Assembly (NCBI RefSeq): GCF_002848005.1
Contig: NZ_PKHX01000001.1
Coordinates: 323,101 to 387,100, forward strand
From: Varibaculum cambriense
GTDB taxonomy: Bacteria; Actinomycetota; Actinomycetes; Actinomycetales; Actinomycetaceae
DNA: 64,000 nt
Direction: 5' to 3'
Made by a program: the position numbers and the translations under genes. The notes beneath the pieces were generated by a model. It did no database searches, had not been told where the DNA came from, and saw nothing but the letters and a program-made list of their open reading frames with translations. Positions 7,674 to 17,000 of the stretch are shown here, piece by piece (within the stretch, counting starts at the first letter, position 1; every line of letters starts with the position of its first letter).

Positions 7674-10349
7674 TCAGTAGCCTCCTGCCATCACGGTCTG
7701 CCGCCGATCGAGGCGTGCGAGTTGTTTGTCAAGAGCAGGTGCGAGTTTGCCAACCAGCGTCCCATCCGAGAGCTTCACGCTAATGTCCAGCGAGGACAGG
7801 ATGCGTTTCGCCGTTGCGTCCACGATCCCAGCGGCATCCACACGCTCTGCCGCTTCATCAGTACTTCGCTGAGATACAGTCACGGGTTGTGGGGTGAGTT
7901 CAACGCTCGGCACTTGCAGGTCTGCCACCGCCTCGATCGGCACGGCCAGCCCGTCCTCAAGGTCGGCGAAGGCGTCTATCGTGTCGCGCGCGAGCCCTGA
8001 AGCTGCGGTGACAGCCTTGTTGCCGTCCGTGCGGATGGAGCCTGCGAGGCCTTCGACAAGCATCCGTCCTGCCCAGGCCATCTTGCGTGACGGTGAGTGG
8101 ATGCCGAAGAAGCCAGTGATGGAGTCCCAAATACCTGATGCCCAGTTCGAGACCGAATTCCACAGCCACCCCGCTAAGGATTGGATACCGTTCCACAGGC
8201 CGTAGACGAGGTTTTTGCCCGCCTGGGCCATCGCTGAGACGCCCTGACCAACAGCAGACACAATCCCAGAAATAATCGATGGGATTGCTGCGACGATTGT
8301 GGAAATAATCTGCGGCAGGTTTCGTACCAACGCGGTCAAGAGTTGGATGCCTGCTTGGACGAGTTGCGGGATCGCCCCACCAATCGCCGACACAATAGCT
8401 CCGATAATCTGCGGGAGCGCGGCCACGATAGTCGTAATGATCTGCGGCAACGCCCCAATCAAAGCCGTCAGTAGCTGGATCCCTGCGTCGATGAGTTGCG
8501 GGATTGCGCCGACCACGCCGCTGACGATCGCGGTAATAATCTGTGGGAGTGCTGCGACAATCGCTGTGATGATCTGAGGCAATGCACCGATCAGAGCCGT
8601 TAAGAGTTGGATTCCTGCTTCGATGATCTGCGGGATCGCCCCCACAAGGAACGTGACAATCCCGGTGATGATCTGTGGGAGGGCTTCGATGATCACGGGA
8701 ATGGCAGCGATCAAGCCTTCGGTAAGTCCGGTGATGAGCTGCAACGCCGCATCAAGAAGCAACGGGAGGTTATCGACCAGCCCCTGCACTAAAGCCATGA
8801 GCATCTCCACCGCCGCAGGAACCAGTTCCGGTAGTGCTTCGCCGATACCAGAGACCAGTGTGGCGATGATCTGTATTGCCGCCTCCAACAGGGACGGCAA
8901 CGCTTCGATGATTGCCTCGACCAGAGCGATAATCAACGTCACCGCCGTCTCGGCCACTTGTGGCAACACCTTGATAATGCCTTCAAGGAGCGCGGTCAAA
9001 ATGCTCATGCCGGTCTCGACCACCATAGGTAGTTGCTCAGCAATAAAACCAAGTGCTTCTTGCAATACGCTACCGAGAGTGTCGATGAGGGCGGGTGTTC
9101 CGCCTTCTTCAAAAGCTGTCGTGAGTTCGTCGATCCAGCCGTTCACCATCGGCAACACCGACCCAGCCAACGCCTCAGAGAATCCGCCTGCGAGGAGGCC
9201 TTTGAGGTTCTCGACCCCATCCTGCATCGTCGCCAACTGGCCGCTAAAGGTCTTGGATTGGGCGTCCATAGCCCCGTAGAAACGCCCGCCCTCGCTAGTG
9301 GCAGACGCAAAGGCGTCAGCGACCATATCAGCCGAAATAGCACCCTTCGCCATATCTTCTTTGAGTTCACCAATACTCTTGCCGGTCTTACGCGAGATTT
9401 CTTCTAAGGGGTTGAATCCGGCGTTGATCATCTGCAGCAAGTCCTGCCCCGTGAGCTTGCCGGTCGAAGACATTTGGGCGAAGGCGAGTGTCAAGGACTC
9501 CATCTTCACCGCGTCACCTTGGCTAATGTCGCCGATTTCGTTCAGGTGCTTTTTCGCATCCTCCAAGCTCATGCCAAAGCTCAGGAGGGTTTGCATGTTG
9601 CCCGCAAGATCCTCCATACCAAACGGAGTCTTTGCCGCCTGTACTTTCAGATCATTGACGAGTTTTTGGGCTTTGGCTTGATCGCCGAGCATCGTGGTGA
9701 AGGAGGTCGAGTATTGCTCCATGCGGGCGTTGTACTCCACGCCCTCTTTGAGGGCTCCGGCCATGCCGCGACCGATCGAGGCGATCGCATGCCCGATACC
9801 CTTGACCCCGGCGATGATGGCTTCGGAGGCGAGGTTGGCTTTCAACACGTCGCCGAAGATGCGGGTTTTGGAGCTGGTGGTGTACATCTCGTCTCCGAGA
9901 TCATCGACCGCGCCCTCGAGTTTGCCCGCGTCCTTGGCGGCGTCTTTAGCATCGTCACCGGCACCGTCTGCTTCGTTCCCGAAATCAGAGAGGGCGTCAT
10001 TATTCGATTTGAGTTCACTTTCGAGCCGGTTGAGCTCCGCGCCTGCGTTGTTGAGCTGGATCTGCCAATTCTTCGTCCGCGAATCATTCTCACCAAACGA
10101 GGAAGCGCTGTTTTCGAGTGCGGCGCGCAGGGTCTCGATCTTGGCTTTCTGAGCTTCGATTTCTTTGCCGAGTACTTGGTTGCGGGCGGTGAGGGCTTCG
10201 GCGGACTTGTCGTTCTTATCAAACGAGGACGCCACCAGCTTCATCTCACTGCCGAGCACTCGCATCTCACGGTTAATATCCGTGATCGCGCGCTTGAACT
10301 CACGCTCACCCTCAAGCCCAATCTTCAAACCAAACGAACTGTCAGCCAT
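7674..10349 (-). CDS. Tail tape measure protein
   Basis: An 891-aa protein that sets tail length. The N-terminal 130 residues are a coiled coil (KSAEALTARNQVLGKE and SRTKNWQIQLNNAGAEL). A tape-measure core domain follows near residues 200-400. A long hydrophobic region (about 420-720) carries imperfect repeats of ALPQIITxIV and GIQLLTALI, which probably form the membrane-active segment. A short C-terminal part includes the SPSRKMAWAGRMLVEGL segment usual in this family. AGGAGG lies 10 nt before the ATG. At the common estimate of about 1.5 angstrom per residue the tail would be roughly 130 nm; this is inference. Confidence 0.93.
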   Translation of the reverse strand: MADSSFGLKIGLEGEREFKRAITDINREMRVLGSEMKLVASSFDKNDKSAEALTARNQVLGKEIEAQKAKIETLRAALENSASSFGENDSRTKNWQIQLNNAGAELNRLESELKSNNDALSDFGNEADGAGDDAKDAAKDAGKLEGAVDDLGDEMYTTSSKTRIFGDVLKANLASEAIIAGVKGIGHAIASIGRGMAGALKEGVEYNARMEQYSTSFTTMLGDQAKAQKLVNDLKVQAAKTPFGMEDLAGNMQTLLSFGMSLEDAKKHLNEIGDISQGDAVKMESLTLAFAQMSSTGKLTGQDLLQMINAGFNPLEEISRKTGKSIGELKEDMAKGAISADMVADAFASATSEGGRFYGAMDAQSKTFSGQLATMQDGVENLKGLLAGGFSEALAGSVLPMVNGWIDELTTAFEEGGTPALIDTLGSVLQEALGFIAEQLPMVVETGMSILTALLEGIIKVLPQVAETAVTLIIALVEAIIEALPSLLEAAIQIIATLVSGIGEALPELVPAAVEMLMALVQGLVDNLPLLLDAALQLITGLTEGLIAAIPVIIEALPQIITGIVTFLVGAIPQIIEAGIQLLTALIGALPQIITAIVAALPQIITAIVSGVVGAIPQLIDAGIQLLTALIGALPQIITTIVAALPQIIGAIVSAIGGAIPQLVQAGIQLLTALVRNLPQIISTIVAAIPSIISGIVSAVGQGVSAMAQAGKNLVYGLWNGIQSLAGWLWNSVSNWASGIWDSITGFFGIHSPSRKMAWAGRMLVEGLAGSIRTDGNKAVTAASGLARDTIDAFADLEDGLAVPIEAVADLQVPSVELTPQPVTVSQRSTDEAAERVDAAGIVDATAKRILSSLDISVKLSDGTLVGKLAPALDKQLARLDRRQTVMAGGY

Positions 10350-10377
10350 GACAAGGTCACCTCCTCGAAGGGATAAT
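10348..10377 (+). promoter_or_regulatory. Candidate promoter for the lone plus-strand gene at 10415
   Basis: ATGACA, 18 nt, then GATAAT. It overlaps the start and leader of the tape measure gene on the other strand. The position fits independent expression from the lysogen. Confidence 0.4.
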
Positions 10378-10414
10378 GAAAAGGGAGCAAATTGCTAAGT
10401 GAAGGGGGAAACCT

Positions 10415-10879
10415 ATGGGAATGAGTGCGGAAGACTTCGGTGCAGTACTAGCTGAGCTAAAAGGGCCTACGCCGCTTGCTGATGCCTTCGAGACGTGTTT
10501 CCCTCAACCAGATGAGAGCCGCTGGTGGTTCTCGATCCGAACTCACGCTTCGTCAGTTTTTCTATCGAAGGAATACTTTGATTTTGAAACTGCAAGGAGA
10601 GACAACGTAAAGCGAAGTTATAAGGAACTCTTGGCTCGAAAGGTTTGGGAAGGCCATTCGTTCACTCAACGACCTGAGCTTCGCTTGTGGATTCTCGAAG
10701 CGTTGGGCCTCCTACAAAACGACAAGCAAGCATTGAAACACATGCTTGAGATGGAGACGAATACTTCTCGCTGCAAGTACCTCAAGGATTTGTTTACTTG
10801 GGACGAAATCGAGGATGCAGCGCGTAAGGAATTCCATCGTCTCGTGAACGATTTACCCATGTCACATCGAAATTGCTAA
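10415..10879 (+). CDS. Lone plus-strand cargo gene between tape measure and tail chaperones
   Basis: A 154-aa soluble, mostly helical protein that I do not recognise. It is the only plus-strand gene inside the head-tail operon to the left of the portal. AGGGGG lies 7 nt before the ATG and a promoter-like pair lies upstream, so it has the marks of a moron expressed in the lysogen. Its stop overlaps the stop of the convergent tail chaperone frame by 4 nt. Trp-rich segments (ESRWWFSIR) and a charged C-terminus are visible. It could serve in superinfection exclusion or host fitness, but nothing in the sequence proves it. Confidence 0.7.
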   Translation: MGMSAEDFGAVLAELKGPTPLADAFETCFPQPDESRWWFSIRTHASSVFLSKEYFDFETARRDNVKRSYKELLARKVWEGHSFTQRPELRLWILEALGLLQNDKQALKHMLEMETNTSRCKYLKDLFTWDEIEDAARKEFHRLVNDLPMSHRNC

Positions 10880-11486
10880 ATCCCAGCGGGGATGACGTCG
10901 TCGATGAACCATTGACGTAGCGGCTGTGCTCTGCCGGTTTCTAACCGCCAGCAGTCGACCAGATCCAACAGTTCCCCGAACACGGTTAAGCCCACCTCTA
11001 CCCGTGATAGGTGAAGGTGGGCCATTCCGATATACGTCAGCCGCGTGAACACAGCCTGATCGTTGTCGACTATCCGTCCGCTTCTGGTGCTTTTGGGGCT
11101 GGCTCGGTAAGGATGTCTCGGCGTGTGCCGCGCTGGAGAGCTTCGGCGATCGCGCCACGATAGTCCGCCAGATCGGCAGGCACAGTGAGTAGTTCGACCT
11201 CGTCCTCGGTCAGCTCTGGGCGCTTGTCGTCTGGGTGGCGGTGGTTGTGGATCTGGATGGACTGGTTGGCCAGCAGCGTGATTAGCCAAATCACCTCACC
11301 GAGCGTCTTGCCCAAATCATCAGACGTTTCGAGGGCGTTACCCAGGTGTTCGAGGCCGCCATAGCGCTCGGCGATCAGACGTGTGGCTTTCGTGGTGAGA
11401 ACGAGCTCGTAGTCCTCCCCGCCAATGGTGACAGTGGCGGAGCGCCCTAGTTCCACAACAGATTCAGTTTTCTTCTTGCAGGTCAT
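10876..11486 (-). CDS. Tail assembly chaperone, frameshifted long form (gpGT-like)
   Basis: A second product is made from the chaperone gene by a -1 shift at C CCA AAA (11091-11097). The shifted frame continues STRSGRIVDNDQAVFTR and ends at 10876, adding about 70 residues to the short form. No independent start is seen for the downstream part. This matches the lambda G/GT arrangement found before nearly all siphovirus tape measure genes, where both forms help load the tape measure with tail tube protein. Confidence 0.8.
11070..11486 (-). CDS. Tail assembly chaperone, short form (gpG-like)
   Basis: A 138-aa protein between the major tail protein and the tape measure, the standard place for the tail chaperone. 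It begins MTCKKKTESVVELGR and has a conserved core LVLTTKATRLIAERYGGLE seen in Gram-positive tail chaperones. AAGGAG lies 9 nt before the ATG. The end of the gene carries a textbook slippery heptamer in the correct frame, from which the longer form is made. Confidence 0.85.
   Translation of the reverse strand: MTCKKKTESVVELGRSATVTIGGEDYELVLTTKATRLIAERYGGLEHLGNALETSDDLGKTLGEVIWLITLLANQSIQIHNHRHPDDKRPELTEDEVELLTVPADLADYRGAIAEALQRGTRRDILTEPAPKAPEADG
11091..11097 (-). promoter_or_regulatory. -1 programmed frameshift site C CCA AAA
   Basis: In the zero frame the codons are gcC CCA AAA, which fits X XXY YYZ exactly. Slippage by -1 continues in an open frame of about 70 codons. The site lies 7 codons before the zero-frame stop. 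Confidence 0.8.
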
Positions 11487-11506
11487 CGCTTGGTACTCCT
11501 TGCTCG

Positions 11507-12091
11507 TTAGCTGGTGGCGGGTTCGTAGACTTGGGCATACCAGTTCGTGATCGTCTCAGGCTTGACCCCGGTTGCGCCCTCTAGCACTTCGGCCTTCCAC
11601 GGATGACGCCCCTTCGCATCTGGCTTGTTACGCCGCAAAATCGTGCCCTCAATGCTCGGGGTCGAGAACGTAATCGAGTCGGCTTTGGTGGCCAGCGTTT
11701 CTGTTGGGAGGGCGAACTTGACCCGGTAGAGCCAAAAATACTGATACTTACCGTTGGAGCGTGCTGCGCGGAAACCAATCGCCACCGGAGCCCCACCATC
11801 CTCGGAGGCAGAGATGAGCACGCCGTTGGAGTCCACGGTCGCACCCGTCAGCGCGGCTGCCGCTTCGCCGCCGAGGTCGTCGACGCCGAGGGTCAGGGTG
11901 CCGGATTTGAATTCTTTGACGATCTCACTCGGCCCGTCATCGGCGTACAGGATCGCTTCAGCCACCTCAACGGAGAGCTCGGCCGAGATGGCTTTGGCCA
12001 GCGGTTTGGGTTTGGCGTAGGTTTCCTCACCCGTATCGGGGTTTTCGGTGATGGTGGCGTAGTAGAGCTTGTCTAAGCCAATAGTCGCCAT
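11507..12091 (-). CDS. Major tail protein (phi13 family)
   Basis: A 194-aa tail tube protein. It begins MATIGLDKLYYATITENP, typical of the phi13-type major tail family, and contains the middle KFALPTETLATKADSITFST segment and a C-terminal WYAQVY end. It forms the tube that the tape measure fills. GGAG lies 8 nt before the ATG. It sits between the tail terminator and chaperone genes as expected. Confidence 0.9.
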   Translation of the reverse strand: MATIGLDKLYYATITENPDTGEETYAKPKPLAKAISAELSVEVAEAILYADDGPSEIVKEFKSGTLTLGVDDLGGEAAAALTGATVDSNGVLISASEDGGAPVAIGFRAARSNGKYQYFWLYRVKFALPTETLATKADSITFSTPSIEGTILRRNKPDAKGRHPWKAEVLEGATGVKPETITNWYAQVYEPATS

Positions 12092-12103
12092 GAGAAATTC
12101 TCC

Positions 12104-12448
12104 TTATCTGTAGGTGTGGTGGGTTGCGACGTCTATCGCGTAATGGTGGAATCCGGTATCAGCTTCAAAGCCAACATAGCTACGGCCAGTGATGGTTAGT
12201 TCTGCGTCGAGCAGGGCGCGAGTAATGAGGTTGCGCAGGTCGAGATAGTTAGATTTCGTGAAAAGTGCGAGGCGAACTTCCTCAACCTCGATACTGGGTT
12301 GATTGTCTGCGAACACGTCGAACATGTCTGTCAGCGGGGTTGCCACCAGGTACGTCTGCGGCACAGGCGTCGTCGTGTAGAGGCCGACTTCGAACGGCAG
12401 CCCGAGCTTGTCAGCGATCATCGAGAGTTGTTCCAATAATGTGTTCAT
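12104..12448 (-). CDS. Tail terminator/tail completion protein
   Basis: A 114-aa protein in the place of the siphovirus tail terminator, between the gp10-like protein and the tail tube. The segment VRLALFTKSNYLDLRNLI fits small tail completion proteins. It would cap the tube for joining to the head. The start overlaps the upstream stop (ATGA) and AGGTGG lies upstream. The assignment rests on position and weak similarity. Confidence 0.7.
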   Translation of the reverse strand: MNTLLEQLSMIADKLGLPFEVGLYTTTPVPQTYLVATPLTDMFDVFADNQPSIEVEEVRLALFTKSNYLDLRNLITRALLDAELTITGRSYVGFEADTGFHHYAIDVATHHTYR

Positions 12449-12882
12449 GGCCCCACCTGCTCAATGCGCGCTGTGAGCGCCGCCTTCATGGCTTCGATCG
12501 CACCACGCCTTGTTTGCGACCGTGTGGGTGCAAGAAATGGGCGCGCGGGCTGATTACTACGGCCGTGTTCGAGGACGTTCGCGATCAACGCATTCGCTCT
12601 ACCGTCGCGGCGGTTCTCAGCAAAGCCGACCTTAATATTGTGATCACCTTTCGAGTTCACCTTCACGCCCGTTGTGCCCAAAGCGCTGAGTAGTTGTCCT
12701 GTTGAACGCGAGGGCTGCTTGGTGGCGCGTCCGATTGCACTGGTGAGGTTTGCTCGCATGCGCGGCTCGACCACGGCTGCTCCTGCCTCAAGCACCTCAT
12801 CAGCCGAAGACTCCAGCACACGGCTCGCAGCATCAAGAGAATCAATGAACGCGTTAGGCAGGCGAATCTGGACTCTAGCCAT
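12445..12882 (-). CDS. HK97 gp10-like head-tail protein
   Basis: A 145-aa protein of the HK97 gp10 family, a tail-side connector. Typical features are an alpha-helical N-terminus with SADEVLEAGAAVVEPRM, a Gly/Lys-rich middle, and the LEHGRSNQPARPFLAP segment (EfGt..qpArPFl in the family). The ATG at 12882 has GAAGGAG 7 nt upstream; the longer frame is not supported. It overlaps the previous gene by 8 nt. Confidence 0.82.
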   Translation of the reverse strand: MARVQIRLPNAFIDSLDAASRVLESSADEVLEAGAAVVEPRMRANLTSAIGRATKQPSRSTGQLLSALGTTGVKVNSKGDHNIKVGFAENRRDGRANALIANVLEHGRSNQPARPFLAPTRSQTRRGAIEAMKAALTARIEQVGP

Positions 12883-13213
12883 GGGCCTCTCCTTCGGGCG
12901 TGGTCTGGTGGGCAAGAATCTCGACATACCGGCCGATCACCTCGACTGCGTCGATCACATACCGCCCGCCTGGTTCACTGATCTCCATATTCGTGGTCAC
13001 GAATAGTCCGGGGATGGTACGGATGCGGAAGAGGACATCGGCCTTTGAGTACGCTGCCCGGTTCACCCACGCGCTCGATGCGTGTCGGACCTCGATCTGC
13101 GCTCGCACGGTTGCTCGCACTTCGTCGCGCGTGGTGGTGAACCCCGCCTTATCGCGGATAACCGTTGGCTGTATAAGGTCGATGGTGGTGCGCATGGATC
13201 CCAAAGAAGCCAT
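12875..13213 (-). CDS. Head closure/head-tail joining protein
   Basis: A 112-aa SPP1 gp16-like head closure protein. It starts MASLGSMRTTIDLIQP and has the beta-rich core RIRTIPGLFVTTNMEI. It plugs the connector after DNA packaging. GGAG lies 8 nt before the ATG. Order and size match the usual connector cluster (adaptor, closure, gp10, terminator). Confidence 0.78.
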   Translation of the reverse strand: MASLGSMRTTIDLIQPTVIRDKAGFTTTRDEVRATVRAQIEVRHASSAWVNRAAYSKADVLFRIRTIPGLFVTTNMEISEPGGRYVIDAVEVIGRYVEILAHQTTPEGEAHG

Positions 13214-13225
13214 GAGTTGTTCTCC

Positions 13226-13543
13226 TTAGACTTTCCAATCCCGGTCCAGACGCAGCAGATTGTTCACCGCGTTCCACACCGCCCGCGCCGCATCTGGTTT
13301 ATCGGACCAGAAACCTGCCGTGGAACCATCACGAGACTCATAGAAATGGCTGGCGAGCATGACAATGCCCTGCCTGGTTGCCCCAGACATCTCGTGTGTT
13401 TCGTAGTGGTTTTCGGGCAAGTGTTGGAAGGAGCAGGCGTAGGAGGTGGCCGCATTGATCAGCGCGCCGATCAGCTTGTCGTCATCGTCGAAGGTGATGA
13501 GCAGGTTCGCCTTCACCTGCGCAACCAAATCAACCGTGGTCAT
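13226..13543 (-). CDS. Head-tail connector (gp6-like adaptor)
   Basis: A 105-aa DNA packaging/head-tail adaptor of the gp6 family, all-helical, with AATSYACSFQHLP and a C-terminal WNAVNNLLRLDRDW. It bridges portal and head closure protein. The ATG at 13543 has AGGAGG 8 nt upstream, so the three-codon-longer frame was rejected. Confidence 0.78.
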   Translation of the reverse strand: MTTVDLVAQVKANLLITFDDDDKLIGALINAATSYACSFQHLPENHYETHEMSGATRQGIVMLASHFYESRDGSTAGFWSDKPDAARAVWNAVNNLLRLDRDWKV

Positions 13544-13573
13544 TGCGACCACCTCCTTCCACTGTCGCCGGGG

Positions 13574-14803
13574 TTATGCGGTGGTCTTTTGGGTGAGCAG
13601 CTTGACCGCTTCGGGTAGGACGAGTTTGCCGTCCAGTCGCTGGGATGCGAGGAATCCGACCTGTCCGGTGGTGGCGAACAATTCGTTCAGCCGTTTAAAG
13701 GAGCGGCCTTGTCGGTCGGCGATCCAGTAATACGACAGGTCACCGAAGGCTACGCTCTTAGCCCCCGACTTAATCTCCGGAATGAACGTGGATGTGTGGA
13801 TGGGGCGGCCAAGAACCAGATCCGGCGTTCCAGCAGTCAACGCTGGCTGCCACAAGTACTGGCCGTTACCATCCTTGAGCTTCCGGATGGTTTTCACGGT
13901 CGAGTCGTTCATCAGCCATACCGCGTTCTTGCGGTACGGGCCGCGCAGGGAATAGTGCAGGTCGATGAGCTCATCAGCGGTAATGTCGGTGGCCTTGGCT
14001 GTCGTTACAGCATTTTGTCCGCCGCCAGAGGCTGCGAAGATGCCGGTCGGCTTACCCTTACCGTCCCCGGTGAGGAAGGCTTCTTCTTCAGCCGCGCCGA
14101 TACGGCGAGCAAACTCCGCCGCCAGGTACTGCTCGACATTAAACGCGCTGTCATTGAGTAGCTCTTCGCTGATTTTGAGGAAGGTGCCGAGCTTAAACGC
14201 CGACAAAGTGACCTGAGTAAAGGCTTCATCAGATTCCGTATACGGCTTGCCCTCATCGAGCCACCCGGCAGTGCCATGCGTGGAGACGACCGGGATCTTC
14301 CGATCCCCGCTGGTGGTTTGAACGACCTTGGCCAGGGAGCGCATGATGTTCTGATCTTCAAGTGAGGAGATCAGCGTGCGTTCGAACTCATCAGGCACCA
14401 GATAGCCGCCCTCAGTATCGACACCCTCGGACAGGGCGTTGCGTACTTCCATCGGAGAAGCGTTAAGCCGCATCGCATCCCAAAACGCTCGCTTATAGGA
14501 GGCGGTCGCGCGTGGGGTCATGGGTTTGACCTCGTCATTGTCGGGGTTGATGCCTGGCATTGAGGTCAGCGGTGCGTTGGTTGCCTTAGCGAGGTCGGCG
14601 TCGCGGCGCAAGGCACGTTCAGAGCGTGCGATCTCGTTGGTGAGCTGGTCGATTTCGGCCTCCATCTTCGCGTAAGCCCGATCGTCTTCAGCAGACAGGC
14701 AACCGGTGCTGGTGTCGCGGCGCTCATCGAGGAAGGCCTTCGCCTTCTCCCAAACATCTGCGCGCTTGGTGCGAAGATCAGAAACAGAAAGTGAAGTAGA
14801 CAT
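13574..14803 (-). CDS. Major capsid protein (HK97 fold)
   Basis: A 409-aa HK97-type capsid protein. Residues 1-70 are a coiled scaffold-like delta domain (KMEAEIDQLTNEIAR). The fold proper begins near residue 120, with the family hallmarks GGYLVPDEFERTLI and AEEEAFLTGDGKGKPTGI. The delta region is probably cut by the adjacent ClpP-like protease during maturation. AAAGGA lies 9 nt before the ATG. Confidence 0.95.
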   Translation of the reverse strand: MSTSLSVSDLRTKRADVWEKAKAFLDERRDTSTGCLSAEDDRAYAKMEAEIDQLTNEIARSERALRRDADLAKATNAPLTSMPGINPDNDEVKPMTPRATASYKRAFWDAMRLNASPMEVRNALSEGVDTEGGYLVPDEFERTLISSLEDQNIMRSLAKVVQTTSGDRKIPVVSTHGTAGWLDEGKPYTESDEAFTQVTLSAFKLGTFLKISEELLNDSAFNVEQYLAAEFARRIGAAEEEAFLTGDGKGKPTGIFAASGGGQNAVTTAKATDITADELIDLHYSLRGPYRKNAVWLMNDSTVKTIRKLKDGNGQYLWQPALTAGTPDLVLGRPIHTSTFIPEIKSGAKSVAFGDLSYYWIADRQGRSFKRLNELFATTGQVGFLASQRLDGKLVLPEAVKLLTQKTTA

Positions 14804-14817
14804 GGATATTGGTCCTT

Positions 14818-15684
14818 TCAGTGGGGTTGGTTCGCTAGTTCGGCGTACAAATCAAGAACCCGCCGACCAAGAGGTACAGCGGGTTGAATGGTTGGGCGTG
14901 GTGGTCGCACCGGCCTCGGCGGCGGTGATGTGGCGGTCAGATGCGCGACGAGTTTTTGCTCGGCTGCGCGGCGGGAAAACACCGTGCCAAGTCCTGCGTT
15001 CTTGGGTGAGAACGGCGGACGCTTCAACTCTTCGCCCTCGTCATCGGGTTCGTCTGGGGAGTCGACTTCGTCCTCATCGTCTTCTAGTTCTTCGTCCGGC
15101 TTAACGTTGAAGGCCGGGTTGCGTTCGCCTGTCAAGAGTTCGTCGGCGAAACCCATATCGATCGCGGCCCGAGCATCCATCCACGTCTCAGCATCCATGA
15201 GCTTGGACAGCTTCGCCCGACTCAGGTTCGTCTTCTCCTGATACGCATTCAGGATCGATTCTTTGACCGAATCAAGCATCGACATCGCACGTGCGAGTTC
15301 GTCCTTATCGCCAACCGCCATCGTCGCAGGGTTGTGAATCATCAACATCGACACCGGACTCATAGCCACGGTGGATGCTGCCATTGCGATCACAGACGCA
15401 GCAGATGCGGCGATGCCATCGATATTGACGGTGACTGTGCCTGGGTAGTCGATGAGCATGTTGTAGATCTGCGCCGCAGCCACAACATCACCACCAGGCG
15501 AATTGAGCCAGATAGTCACCGGCCCAGACCCAGCATTCAACTCACTAGCGAAGATTCCCGGCGTGACATCGTCATCGAACCAGGATTCTTCAGCGATCGT
15601 GCCGCTAATGCGCAAAACCCGGACTGCATCTGCGTCCGGGTCAGTTGATGGCTCTGGTGTGAGCCAGTTCCAAAAACGTATCAT
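14818..15684 (-). CDS. ClpP-like head maturation protease
   Basis: A 288-aa S14-family prohead protease. The ClpP fold covers about residues 20-195, with the Ser nucleophile in IDGIAASAASVIAM and the His in MLMIHNPA. A long, acidic, Pro-rich C-terminal tail (EEDEVDSPDEPDDEGEE) is unusual and may act as a scaffold domain, as in fused protease-scaffold proteins. The start overlaps the portal stop (ATGA), with the AGGAGG site in the portal gene's last codons. Confidence 0.92.
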   Translation of the reverse strand: MIRFWNWLTPEPSTDPDADAVRVLRISGTIAEESWFDDDVTPGIFASELNAGSGPVTIWLNSPGGDVVAAAQIYNMLIDYPGTVTVNIDGIAASAASVIAMAASTVAMSPVSMLMIHNPATMAVGDKDELARAMSMLDSVKESILNAYQEKTNLSRAKLSKLMDAETWMDARAAIDMGFADELLTGERNPAFNVKPDEELEDDEDEVDSPDEPDDEGEELKRPPFSPKNAGLGTVFSRRAAEQKLVAHLTATSPPPRPVRPPRPTIQPAVPLGRRVLDLYAELANQPH

Positions 15685-16970
15685 ATCCTCCTCCTTACAG
15701 AAGCTTCACTCATAGGTTCCTCAGCCGGTTCAGACTCGGTTGTCTGCGCGTATGCCCCTGCGAGACTGAGCGGGAGCATATTGCCGTTGACTAGGTAGAG
15801 GTCGCCGCCTGCCTCGATGCTGATGCGGTCGAGGTTTTCTAGTTCGCGGATATCGTTGGCGCTCATCCAGCCGTTTTGCCTTGCCACCGCATAACCATTC
15901 ATTCGGGATTCGTAATCCCCACGCAGGAGTCCTTCGAGGTTGAACTTCACGTAGATCTGTGGTTTTTCACGCGGGCTGAGGAGTGTTTTGGTGATGGCTT
16001 GTTCGAAGCGGATCACCCACGGATCGAGCGTGTACTTCACAAACTCCAACGACTGCTGCTCAATATTGCTAAAGGAACTCTTTTCGAGGTCGCCGATCAT
16101 GTGTGGCGGAATACGGAAGATTCGAGCAATTTCGTTGATCTGAAACTTTCTCGTTTCAAGGAATTGAGCTTGTTCTGGGCTGACGGAGATGGGCGTGTAT
16201 TTCATGCCTTCCTCGAGCACAGCGATCTTGTTGCCGTTCCTCGCTCCGCCGAACGTGGACTGCCAGGACTCCCTGACGCGCGCGGGGTCTTTGATCGTGC
16301 CCGGGTGCTCGAGCACACCACCAGGGGCGGCACCGTTAGCGAAAAAGCTCGCCCCGTAGTCCTCGGTAGCCTGCGCCAAGCCGATGGCGTTCTTTGCCAT
16401 TGCAATCGGGCTATAACCAACCAGTCCGTCAAAACCCAGACCTGGAATATGCAACACGTCGCGGGCGGCCAGCGTGACGGTTTCGAACCTTCCTGTTGGT
16501 TCGTCCCATGTCCGCTGATACTCGTAATACAGCCGCCCAGCCTCATCACGCCCCACCGTCATGCGGTTTGGCATCAACGGATACAAGCCGATGATTTCGT
16601 CGCGGCCGTTGCGGATCACTTGCGCAAACGCATTACCCCAGAGCAGCAAGTGGGTCATGAGGGTTTCTCGGAACACGAAGGATGTCATCTCGGGGTTAGG
16701 TTCATCATGCAACAGCGGGTATAAGGGGTGGTCGAGGGCTTTTTCCTTGCCGCCACCGTCCTTGTAACGGTATACGTGCAGTGGTAGCCCGGCTATCGCC
16801 TCAGCCAAAATCCGCACGCACGAATACACCGCCGTCATCTGCATCGCTGAACGCTCAGTCACCGGACGACCAGACGAGGTCGCTCCGAAAAAGAAGCTAT
16901 AGCCCGTACCGATTGCATGATCGGTGGCGTTGCGAGTGGTGTCGCCACGCAGCCAATTCAGAAAACCCAT
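15681..16970 (-). CDS. Portal protein (HK97 family)
   Basis: A 429-aa portal that forms the dodecameric DNA channel at one capsid vertex. Family segments include RSAMQMTAVYSCVRILAEA, LMTHLLLWGNAF, and FSNIEQQSLEFVKYTL. The ATG at 16970 has AAAGGA 6 nt upstream; five further in-frame codons to 16985 lack a site. The order TerL, portal, protease, capsid is standard for HK97-type phages. Confidence 0.94.
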   Translation of the reverse strand: MGFLNWLRGDTTRNATDHAIGTGYSFFFGATSSGRPVTERSAMQMTAVYSCVRILAEAIAGLPLHVYRYKDGGGKEKALDHPLYPLLHDEPNPEMTSFVFRETLMTHLLLWGNAFAQVIRNGRDEIIGLYPLMPNRMTVGRDEAGRLYYEYQRTWDEPTGRFETVTLAARDVLHIPGLGFDGLVGYSPIAMAKNAIGLAQATEDYGASFFANGAAPGGVLEHPGTIKDPARVRESWQSTFGGARNGNKIAVLEEGMKYTPISVSPEQAQFLETRKFQINEIARIFRIPPHMIGDLEKSSFSNIEQQSLEFVKYTLDPWVIRFEQAITKTLLSPREKPQIYVKFNLEGLLRGDYESRMNGYAVARQNGWMSANDIRELENLDRISIEAGGDLYLVNGNMLPLSLAGAYAQTTESEPAEEPMSEASVRRRI

Positions 16971-17000
16971 GCGGTGTCCTTTCACATGTAAAATTGGAAT

